Made by a program: the position numbers and the translations under genes. Below are positions 1 through 5,216 of a DNA stretch of 5,316 nt, piece by piece. A model generated the notes under the pieces. It was not told the DNA's origin. It saw only the letters and a list, made by a program, of their open reading frames with translations, and made no database searches. Numbering within the stretch: position 1 is the stretch's first letter; the number at the start of each line of letters is the position of its first letter. This DNA is from Bacillota bacterium (GTDB taxonomy: Bacteria > Bacillota_E > Sulfobacillia > Sulfobacillales > Sulfobacillaceae). The stretch covers positions 1 through 5,316 of the forward strand of contig JAKAAL010000378.1 in NCBI GenBank assembly GCA_021802375.1. Reading direction: 5' to 3'.

Positions 1-103
1 AATGTTTAAATCAGTCAGTGTCATATTGTTGTAATGGATTGGGGAAGAACGCCTTTTACGGAATGACTCATTGATATCGCTGGTAGTGAGCGCGGTTTGA
101 CAA
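1..103. other. Short non-coding leader upstream of Gabija
   Basis: This stretch is visibly richer in A and T than the genes that follow and contains no open frame of useful length. It must hold either the Gabija promoter or the junction with older DNA. TGTAAT at 30-35 resembles a -10 hexamer, but no convincing -35 lies at the right distance, so I do not call a promoter. No strong ribosome binding site precedes the ATG at 104. Confidence 0.4.
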
Positions 104-1936
104 ATGTCGTCAGAACAGGCGGGGAGAAAGCAATTGCGCGTATCGAGGCTGTCAATCGAGAACTTTCGCGGAATCACGAAAGCGGAACTCTACTTCACTG
201 GACACACGCTCCTGATCGGGGGCAATAACGTCGGCAAGAGCACGATCTGCGAGGCGCTCGATTTGGTACTGGGTCCGGATCGCCTTAACCGGACAACGCC
301 CGTTGAGGAGTTTGACTTCCACAATGCTTACTATCTCGCCTCGGACGGCGAGACACCTGTTCCGATTCGCATTGAGGCCATTCTGACGGACCTCACCGTC
401 GATATCAGGAATCTGTGCGCCCACAATCTGGAGTTCTGGCACAAGGTGGAGAGACGGCTCTTATCCGAAGGCGAAATCGAACTGGTAGATCATCCTGACG
501 TGGAGTCCTGCCTTCGCTTGGTAACCACGGCCCAATACGACATTGAGGAAGACCAATTCGTTGCGAGGACAACGTACGGTCGAGCCAACGAAGCCGGCGA
601 GGAGCCGAAACCGATTCCGACTCGAGTGAAGCGGGCGATCGGGTTCCTCTACCTGCGAACGATTCGAACGGGGTCGCGGGCGTTGAGCCTAGAACGCGGA
701 ACATTGCTTGACAATATTCTGCGGATGAAAGAAGTCCGCAAGGGTATGTGGGAGAGCATCCGTACGCGTCTCGCGTCGTTGGATCCGCCCATCGACGAGG
801 ATGCGACCGAGTTGGGCCCCATTCTCGTCGAGATTGAGTTGCGCCTAGCCGATTACATCGCGCCTGGCGGTGAAGGCCGTTCGACACGCTTGTTCGTCTC
901 CCAACTGACCAGGGAACACCTGCGAAAGACGATCGCGTTCTTCCTAACGATGGGGCAGGGAGAAACCGCGGTACCCTTCCAGCAAGCTGGCTCCGGTACC
1001 TTGAACACATTGGTTCTCGCGCTTCTAACATTCATCGCGGAATTGAAGAAGGACAACGTAATTTTCGCGATGGAAGAGCCCGAGATCGCTTTACCCCCAC
1101 ACACACAGAAGCGCATCGCTAACTACCTTCTCGAGGAAACGTCGCAGTGTTTTGTCACGTCGCACTCTCCCTATGTAATCGAACGTTTCTCTCCCGATGG
1201 CATCGTGAAGTTGAATCGTAACGAGACTGGCGAACTCATCGGTACACCCATCAAGCTACCGGCCGGCATGAAAGCAAAGAACTATCGCCAAAATTTTCGT
1301 CGTGCCATAGCGGAGGCCATGCTGAGCCGAGGCGTGATTGTCGGTGAGGGTATGACTGAACAGGATGCACTCCTGGTCGTGGCGCAGAAGATGGAGGAGG
1401 CCGACGAAAATCTGTTTCCTCTGGACGTTGCGGGCATCGCAGTCATCAATGCCGATGGCGATGGGAACCTGGAGAAGTTGGGGACGTTCTTCAAGGAGAT
1501 CGGAGTGCCCGCGTTCGCGTTTTTCGACCGAAAGAGGCGAACCGACGAGGAGATCGCGGGGCTTAACGATTCATACGTGATCGCAAAGCAGATCACCCAA
1601 AGGGGGGCCGAAGTGTTGATAGCCGAGGAAACGCCGCTCGATAGGCAGTGGCAGTACCTCGACGCGTTGCGCAGAGACGATCCGGAGGCTCGCTTCGGGA
1701 TTCCTGCAGCGAGACTTGACGACGCTGGCTTGCGAGCGCTGACAATATCGACGCTGAAGAGGCTCAAAGGAGAAGGTGGTGCGGCACAACTGTTGGAGCT
1801 GTGCGACACCACCAATGAATTGCCGCCAACCATCACGGAATTTATGAGGGAGGTGTATGCACGGTATCCTCGGCCGAACCGCAATCGGCCGAACGATGAT
1901 GCGGACGCCCCGCCCGGAGATACTACAGGAGGTTAG
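104..1936 (+). CDS. gajA: GajA: Gabija OLD-family ATPase/TOPRIM endonuclease
   Basis: Nuclease subunit of the Gabija anti-phage system, a class 2 OLD-family protein. The N-terminal half is an ABC-type ATPase head: Walker A GGNNVGKST at residues 39-47, a signature-like AGSGTLNTL at 295-303, Walker B with VIFAMEEPE at 319-327, and the H-loop TSHSP with H354. The C-terminal half is a TOPRIM domain: EGMTE with E415 and E419, a glycine-rich NADGDGN strand at 449-455, FFDRK with D475, acidic candidates E508, E509 and D513, and LKGEGG with K555 as the likely conserved lysine. In studied Gabija systems GajA is a sequence-specific DNA nickase/nuclease restrained by ATP and released when nucleotides are depleted. 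The 610 residues compare with about 580 in the Bacillus prototype; part of the excess is an Asn/Pro/Asp-rich tail after residue 590. The ATG at 104 has a poor ribosome site. A TTG at 134, behind GGGGAG at 121-126, gives a 600-residue protein starting RVSRLSIENFRG after its Met, which suits the family better. The frame is intact. The helicase gene next door identifies it as Gabija rather than a stand-alone OLD nuclease. Confidence 0.93.
   Translation: MSSEQAGRKQLRVSRLSIENFRGITKAELYFTGHTLLIGGNNVGKSTICEALDLVLGPDRLNRTTPVEEFDFHNAYYLASDGETPVPIRIEAILTDLTVDIRNLCAHNLEFWHKVERRLLSEGEIELVDHPDVESCLRLVTTAQYDIEEDQFVARTTYGRANEAGEEPKPIPTRVKRAIGFLYLRTIRTGSRALSLERGTLLDNILRMKEVRKGMWESIRTRLASLDPPIDEDATELGPILVEIELRLADYIAPGGEGRSTRLFVSQLTREHLRKTIAFFLTMGQGETAVPFQQAGSGTLNTLVLALLTFIAELKKDNVIFAMEEPEIALPPHTQKRIANYLLEETSQCFVTSHSPYVIERFSPDGIVKLNRNETGELIGTPIKLPAGMKAKNYRQNFRRAIAEAMLSRGVIVGEGMTEQDALLVVAQKMEEADENLFPLDVAGIAVINADGDGNLEKLGTFFKEIGVPAFAFFDRKRRTDEEIAGLNDSYVIAKQITQRGAEVLIAEETPLDRQWQYLDALRRDDPEARFGIPAARLDDAGLRALTISTLKRLKGEGGAAQLLELCDTTNELPPTITEFMREVYARYPRPNRNRPNDDADAPPGDTTGG
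121..136 (+). promoter_or_regulatory. Alternative gajA ribosome site and TTG start
   Basis: GGGGAG at 121-126 lies 7 nt before an in-frame TTG at 134-136 (codon 11 of the ATG-started frame). Only a weak purine-rich stretch precedes the ATG at 104. Starting here puts the first conserved OLD strand right at the N-terminus, as is usual for the family. The partner gene gajB clearly uses TTG with the same spacing. Confidence 0.5.
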
Positions 1937-1942
1937 AACTTG
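1927..1942 (+). promoter_or_regulatory. gajB ribosome site AGGAGG with TTG start
   Basis: A perfect AGGAGG at 1927-1932, inside the last codons of gajA, sits 7 nt before the TTG at 1940-1942. The gajA TAG at 1934-1936 lies between them. This fixes the unusual TTG start of gajB and implies translational coupling of the two genes. The next in-frame ATG would lie far downstream, after the Walker A motif. Confidence 0.85.
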
Positions 1943-3682
1943 TCTCTGGAGATTTGTGCTCAACGGCAAAGCGTACTGGATACCGCAGGCCCTGTTTTAG
2001 TCACAGGTGGGCCAGGCAGCGGCAAGACAACCATCGCGCTTGTGAAGGCACAGCGCGTCATCGAAGCCGGACTTACTACTGGACAATCGGTGTTGTTCCT
2101 GAGCTTTTCTCGCGCCGCAGTGGCACGTGTCATCGAGGCTTCCAAGACTCACCTTCCGAAGGCACTGATAGGTAGCCTTTCGATTCAGACCTTCCATTCG
2201 TTCTTCTGGGAGATCATACAATCGCATGGTTATCTGCTTGGCGCCCCACGGCGATTGCGACTTATGTTGCCCCACGATGAAGCCGCCCTTCGAAACCCGC
2301 ATGAAGCTGCAGGCCGAGTTTGGGCTGAGGAACGCGAGCGACTCTTTGCCGAAGAGGGGCTGATCGCTTTCGACCTGTTCTCCACGAAGGCGTTCGCACT
2401 GCTCCAGAACAGTATGCGGCTATGTTCCCTGTACTCCGGGCGCCATCCGCTGATCGTCGTCGACGAGGCCCAGGACACCGCTGACGACCAATGGCAGTGT
2501 GTACGTCTTCTTGCCACCAAATCACAACTGCTCTGCCTAGCCGACCTGGAGCAGCAGATCTACGATTTCAGGCCAGGCGTGAGTTCGGAGCGGGTGAAGC
2601 ACATCTTGGAGGCTCTTAATCCCCTACGGATCGACCTCCAAGATCAAAACCACCGTAGCCCAAACTCGGAGATCGTTGCGTTCGCCAACGACATATTGCT
2701 TGGTACACCACGTGGCAAACCATACAAGGGCGTCTCGCGCCTCAAATTTCGAGCAAATGCATTCCAACGGGATACGACAATTCGCAAAGCGGTAGGTATT
2801 GCAGTGCATAACGCCAAAGCTGCCACCATTTCGAAAGAAATCAGCATCGCGTTCTTGGCGACTTGGGGTCGAGGTGTCAACCTAATCTCACGTGCCCTGA
2901 CAGGAAACGGCGCCGACATCAAGACGATTCCCCATCGCGTTATGATCGACGAAGCACCGGTTCTGCTATCGAGCCGAATGGTCGCCTTTCTTCTGGAGCC
3001 AAGGCCAGATGAAGGCGTGGCGCTTGCCGACCTGGCGACAGCACTCGACTTGGCAGCATCGGTGTTCCACGCTCGCGGCGGAAACGGTAACCTAGTCCAG
3101 GCCAAGCGATTGGCGGATAATGCAGTTCAGGCGCGTGCAGGAATGCTGCCACGCGCCAATGGCGTTGCAGACAAGCTTCTTGATGTTCTTTCATCACTCC
3201 AGACGCATGCTTTCTTAGGAGACCCTATGCGCGACTGGCTCGATGCGCGGCGAATGCTACGCGACGCTGGCGCGAATCCACTAGAGGACATCGCACGGGA
3301 TGCCGAGCAGTTGGTGGTGTTCCAACGGGGCCGCCGCATCGCCAACGGATTGGCGGAGCTGTGGCAGACCCAAGGGACCTACCAAGGAGCGAGGGATGCA
3401 CTCGACACCGCCCTGGCGGAGGATCAGATCCTCTCAGGTGCAAATGATCTTCATGGCATCCACGTGATGACCGTGCACAAAGCAAAGGGCAAAGAGTTTG
3501 ACGCCGTGATCATTTTTGACGATCCGAACAGCAGTCCGTTGATCTTCTCCCCCAAAGAGCTGGCGCCATATCCGCGTTCGCGGCGATTACTCCGGGTGGG
3601 AATTACACGTGCGCGTCACCATGTGCTCATGTTGACCGATTTGTACCGACCCTCAGATCTGCTCATCCATCACCGGTTATAA
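1940..3682 (+). CDS. gajB: GajB: Gabija UvrD/Rep-like superfamily 1 helicase
   Basis: Helicase/ATPase partner of GajA. The superfamily 1A motifs appear in order: Q-motif region around AQRQ at 7-10; motif I GGPGSGKTT at 23-31; motif Ia FLSFSRAAV at 53-61; TFHSFFWEI at 84-92; motif II VVDEAQDT at 173-180; motif III ADLEQQIYDFRPG at 201-213; motif IV LQDQNHRSP at 233-241 with R239; motif V MTVHKAKGKEFD at 510-521; motif VI VGITRARHHV at 553-562 with the arginine finger region R557/R559. No catalytic residue looks lost, so it should be an active ATPase. Known GajB proteins are activated by DNA ends, hydrolyse ATP/GTP and bind the GajA tetramer; they unwind DNA poorly if at all. At 580 residues it is longer than the Bacillus prototype (about 490), mostly between motifs IV and V (residues 250-500). 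It begins with TTG, 3 nt after gajA, so the two genes form one operon. Alone it could pass for any UvrD/PcrA paralogue; the context gives the assignment. Confidence 0.93.
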   Translation: MSLEICAQRQSVLDTAGPVLVTGGPGSGKTTIALVKAQRVIEAGLTTGQSVLFLSFSRAAVARVIEASKTHLPKALIGSLSIQTFHSFFWEIIQSHGYLLGAPRRLRLMLPHDEAALRNPHEAAGRVWAEERERLFAEEGLIAFDLFSTKAFALLQNSMRLCSLYSGRHPLIVVDEAQDTADDQWQCVRLLATKSQLLCLADLEQQIYDFRPGVSSERVKHILEALNPLRIDLQDQNHRSPNSEIVAFANDILLGTPRGKPYKGVSRLKFRANAFQRDTTIRKAVGIAVHNAKAATISKEISIAFLATWGRGVNLISRALTGNGADIKTIPHRVMIDEAPVLLSSRMVAFLLEPRPDEGVALADLATALDLAASVFHARGGNGNLVQAKRLADNAVQARAGMLPRANGVADKLLDVLSSLQTHAFLGDPMRDWLDARRMLRDAGANPLEDIARDAEQLVVFQRGRRIANGLAELWQTQGTYQGARDALDTALAEDQILSGANDLHGIHVMTVHKAKGKEFDAVIIFDDPNSSPLIFSPKELAPYPRSRRLLRVGITRARHHVLMLTDLYRPSDLLIHHRL

Positions 3683-3713
3683 CCGCAGCTAACTTCGGCG
3701 TATTAGTGCCCGT

Positions 3714-4085
3714 TCAGTTCCCCTGTCCCTGCACCGGCGTATCCCCGGGATGGGGAGGAGGAGCAAGGTTTTTTCCGGAAGACCCCGTTGCCCCTTTGCC
3801 AACCTTCCCCATCCCTTTTTCGGCAATAGGAGACAAGCTCCCCACCCCTCCCACCACCGTCCCGTGAAGGATGCGGCTCTCCCCTTCCGTCCCCATGGGG
3901 GAGCCGGACGAGCCGATCCAGCGGAGGACGTGGTCGGGGAACCAGACCACCAAGTGGAAGGCCTTCCACGCCGCCGTGGTCAGGAGCCCCGCCGTGATCC
4001 CGGCCACCATAACCGAGAACCCCTGGTCGATCAGGAGGGCCAGGGCCTCGAGCACCGCGAACCCCGCGAAGAACTCTGTCTTCCC
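3714..4085 (-). pseudogene. C-terminal remnant of DotA/TraY-family conjugation protein
   Basis: The minus strand here reads as a real gene end: 123 codons with strongly GC-ending third positions and a TGA at 3716-3714. It encodes a hydrophobic segment (about residues 5-48 of the fragment), then FPDHVLRWIG, then a Gly/Pro/Lys-rich tail. A membrane helix followed by hPDxVLRWIG is what I know from the C-terminus of DotA/TraY proteins, large polytopic inner-membrane parts of type IVB secretion and IncI-type conjugation. Complete members have roughly 700-1,000 residues, so most of the gene is missing. No start codon or ribosome site lies just upstream; the frame runs open into the antisense of the toxin gene, which extends it artificially to a start at 4904. 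I read it as a gene truncated by arrival of the toxin-antitoxin cassette. The assignment rests on one motif and the hydrophobicity pattern. Confidence 0.65.
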
Positions 4086-4117
4086 GACCCGGAAGGATCG
4101 ATCGTTCCGGGTCTTTT
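4086..4117 (+). terminator. Strong hairpin with T run upstream of the toxin gene
   Basis: GACCCGGAA at 4086-4094 pairs with TTCCGGGTC at 4105-4113. The inner GATCGATC at 4096-4103 is itself self-complementary, giving an almost uninterrupted stem with a single G/G mismatch. TTTT follows at 4114-4117 on the plus strand only, so it fits a rho-independent terminator for rightward transcripts, such as read-through from Gabija. The T run is short. It also marks the edge between the tra remnant and the toxin-antitoxin cassette. Confidence 0.55.
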
Positions 4118-4142
4118 CATCCCTATCACTTAGTGATATACT
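4114..4142 (+). promoter_or_regulatory. Toxin-antitoxin promoter with 15-bp operator palindrome
   Basis: TTTTCA at 4114-4119 (4 of 6 to TTGACA) and TATACT at 4137-4142 are separated by exactly 17 bp. The perfect palindrome TATCACT-T-AGTGATA at 4124-4138 fills the spacer and reaches the -10. A bound XRE antitoxin there would block RNA polymerase, the usual autoregulation of such modules. A start about 7 nt after the -10 falls at the toxin ATG (4149), so the mRNA would have almost no leader. Confidence 0.7.
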
Positions 4143-4148
4143 TCTTTC

Positions 4149-4535
4149 ATGAAACGCATCTTCGTCACCCGGACCTTTCTGCGATGGAGTCGACAAACGG
4201 GCGTCACGAACGCCGTCCTTCGGAACGCCGTTTCCGAAATGGACCGGGGATTGATCGATGCCGACCTCGGGGGCCAGGTGCTCAAGAAGCGCGCGGGGCT
4301 TCCCGGGCGGGGCAAACGCGGCGGCGCGCGGGTGATCGTTGCGACCGAACGGAAACACCGCGGGTTCTTTCTGTACGGGTTCGGCAAAAATGAACGGACC
4401 AATATCGACGCGTCCGGATTGAGATTCTTTCAGGAAGTCGCAAAGGACCTCCTGGAATTTGACGACCGGCAGCTGGAAAAAGCCCTTTTGGCCGGAGAAC
4501 TTGAGGAGATCGGTGATGACGACAAGGAAACGTGA
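4149..4535 (+). CDS. RelE/HigB-like toxin of a type II toxin-antitoxin pair
   Basis: A 128-residue protein of the RelE superfamily, in the HigB-like group (Pfam PF06296 type), expected to be an mRNA interferase acting with the ribosome. Family hallmarks in order: KRIFVTRTFLRW at residues 2-13, DADLGGQVLKKR at 37-48, GRGKRGGARVIV at 53-64, and FFLYGFGKNERTNI at 73-86. The basic residues in the middle blocks (K46, K47, R48, K56, R57, R61) and Y76 are candidates for RNA binding or catalysis; I cannot assign individual roles. The length is usual for the group. It lies first in the operon and overlaps the antitoxin by 20 nt, the HigBA arrangement. No Shine-Dalgarno sequence precedes the ATG, and the predicted transcription start coincides with it, so translation may be leaderless and weak. 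It has no stops or frameshifts and looks functional. Confidence 0.88.
   Translation: MKRIFVTRTFLRWSRQTGVTNAVLRNAVSEMDRGLIDADLGGQVLKKRAGLPGRGKRGGARVIVATERKHRGFFLYGFGKNERTNIDASGLRFFQEVAKDLLEFDDRQLEKALLAGELEEIGDDDKET
4503..4518 (+). promoter_or_regulatory. Antitoxin ribosome site and start inside the toxin gene
   Basis: GAGGAG at 4503-4508 lies 7 nt before the ATG at 4516, within the last codons of the toxin. It selects this ATG over the longer in-frame extension starting at 4459 and over the GTG at 4513. A strong site here, set against none for the toxin, would favour antitoxin synthesis from the shared mRNA. Confidence 0.75.
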
Positions 4536-4836
4536 CAGCCGGATCCGGGAAGAAATGCATGAGACCGCCCTCGGCTTGCACCGGATCGGATTGATCGACA
4601 AGCGGCGCATGGACGAGTTCGAGGCCCTCCGGAATCTTTCCGTCCCGGAAATGACGCCCGGCGAGATCCGTTCCCTGCGGGAGCGGGAACATGTGAGCCA
4701 GGCCGTGTTCGCGGCGGTGCTCAACACCAGCGTGTCGACCGTGCAAAAATGGGAAATCGGGGAAAAGAAGCCGGGTGGTCCGTCCCTGAAGCTCCTCAGC
4801 CTGATCGAGAAAAAAGGGTTGGCGGTCGCCCTGTAG
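4516..4836 (+). CDS. XRE-family (HigA-like) antitoxin
   Basis: A 106-residue DNA-binding antitoxin that should neutralise the upstream toxin and repress the shared promoter. The C-terminal half is a Cro/C1-type helix-turn-helix: MTPGEIRSLREREHVSQ at residues 46-62, then VFAAVLNTSVSTVQKWE at 64-80, with GEKKPGGPSLKLL at 82-94 closing the fold. S61-Q62 through T75-V76-Q77-W79 mark the usual turn and recognition helix of this group. The N-terminal part (1-45) is charged and is probably the toxin-binding or flexible region. The likely operator is the palindrome at 4124-4138. I chose the ATG at 4516 because it has the GAGGAG site; a longer 125-residue frame from 4459 exists but its extra residues look non-native. 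No clear terminator follows the TAG. HigA-like and NadS-like names are both used for such proteins; the toxin-first order favours HigA-like. Confidence 0.88.
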   Translation: MTTRKRDSRIREEMHETALGLHRIGLIDKRRMDEFEALRNLSVPEMTPGEIRSLREREHVSQAVFAAVLNTSVSTVQKWEIGEKKPGGPSLKLLSLIEKKGLAVAL

Positions 4837-4838
4837 CG

Positions 4839-4904
4839 TCCGAAAATCTCCTTCCCGGTCCGGTCCGTTTCCGGGACCCCGCCGCCCCCATATCCATGGT
4901 TCAT
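4839..4904 (-). pseudogene. Start of a minus-strand tra-type gene, cut by the toxin-antitoxin cassette
   Basis: An ATG at 4904-4902 follows a strong ribosome site and overlaps the stop of the preceding minus-strand gene as ATGA, a normal operon junction. About 22 codons (ending GKEIFG) look genuine before the frame enters the antisense of the antitoxin. The GVPETDRTGKEIFG segment loosely recalls the N-terminal tD...iFG region of DotA/TraY proteins. The frame is the same as that of the DotA/TraY C-terminal remnant at 3714-4085 and stays open for 396 codons in all, but the middle is only the complement of the toxin-antitoxin genes and shows no sign of being a native protein. I read this as the 5' stub of the same or a neighbouring gene. 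The identity is a guess. Confidence 0.45.
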
Positions 4905-5136
4905 CCGATCCTCCTGTCGTTTGATATTCTCTCCCCGGGACGCGACGCGTCCTGATCCGGACGTGTCCTGTCCCGATCGAGACTCGATGTGTCCCGCCTC
5001 CGATCCGGGGGCAAAATTCCCGGACCCTCCCCGACCACGTCGTGCGCCAGGGACTTGTCCTTCTCCCGGGTCACGGCCCCGGTGAGCCTCTCCCGGTCGT
5101 CGGTGAAGACCCGCACCGCGTTCCGGGTCCGTGAGG
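4901..5136 (-). pseudogene. 3' fragment of an unrecognised gene, truncated by IS insertion
   Basis: About 78 codons on the minus strand, ending in TGA at 4903-4901. The first half has strongly GC-ending codons and reads like real protein (TRNAVRVFTDDRERLTGAV, then TREKDKSLAHDVVGEG). The last 35 residues are Arg/Asp/Pro-rich and probably disordered. The start is missing: upstream lies the IS end at about 5137. Starts at 5146 or 5179 would open the frame from inside the IS and are chance fusions. The gene overlaps the next minus-strand start by ATGA, so it belonged to the same operon as the DotA/TraY-type gene. In Legionella, icmV precedes dotA, but I see no convincing IcmV likeness, so I give no function. 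Confidence 0.5.
4902..4915 (-). promoter_or_regulatory. Minus-strand ribosome site AGGAGG before the ATG at 4904
   Basis: The complement of CCTCCT at 4910-4915 is AGGAGG, 5 nt before the minus-strand ATG at 4904-4902. That ATG overlaps the TGA of the upstream gene (4903-4901). Together they are good evidence that two co-translated genes once ran leftward here. Confidence 0.65.
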
Positions 5137-5144
5137 TGGACCCC

Positions 5145-5158
5145 ATTGTCAAGACAAT
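5145..5158. repeat. Small inverted repeat within the IS end
   Basis: ATTGTC at 5145-5150 and GACAAT at 5153-5158 are perfect inverted copies separated by AA. They lie inside the presumed terminal inverted repeat and may belong to the transposase binding site. The minus strand contains TTGACA at 5152-5147 pointing out of the element, but no -10 follows at the right distance. Confidence 0.5.
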
Positions 5159-5216
5159 TTTTAGACCTTTTTTAAGCACATCGTTCTGAGGTTGGGAAAG
5201 AACCCCGAATGGTGCT

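Noticed and set aside
97..102. Perfect TTGACA just before the gajA ATG
   Set aside because: No -10-like hexamer lies 16-19 bp downstream, and it would place the transcription start inside the gene after the first start codon.
3674..3685. Perfect palindrome CGGTTATAACCG over the gajB stop codon
   Set aside because: It has no loop and no T run, so it is not a terminator. At 12 bp with no partner copy it may be chance.
4086..4113. Integron attC site at the cassette edge
   Set aside because: No GTTRRRY / RYYYAAC core sites are visible, and the stem is too short and too perfect.
4459..4515. Longer antitoxin starting at 4459
   Set aside because: The extra 19 residues are the toxin gene read in another frame, and the GAGGAG site fits the ATG at 4516.
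4836..4880. Hairpin GGTCC/GGACC after the antitoxin as a terminator
   Set aside because: The stem is only 5 bp and no T run follows.
3714..4904. Full 396-codon minus-strand frame as one real gene
   Set aside because: Its middle is the complement of two convincing toxin-antitoxin genes with their own promoter, operator and ribosome site. Only the two ends look native.
5124..5152. Outward promoter from the IS end
   Set aside because: TTGACA is present on the minus strand, but the hexamer 17 bp on (GACCCG) does not resemble a -10.
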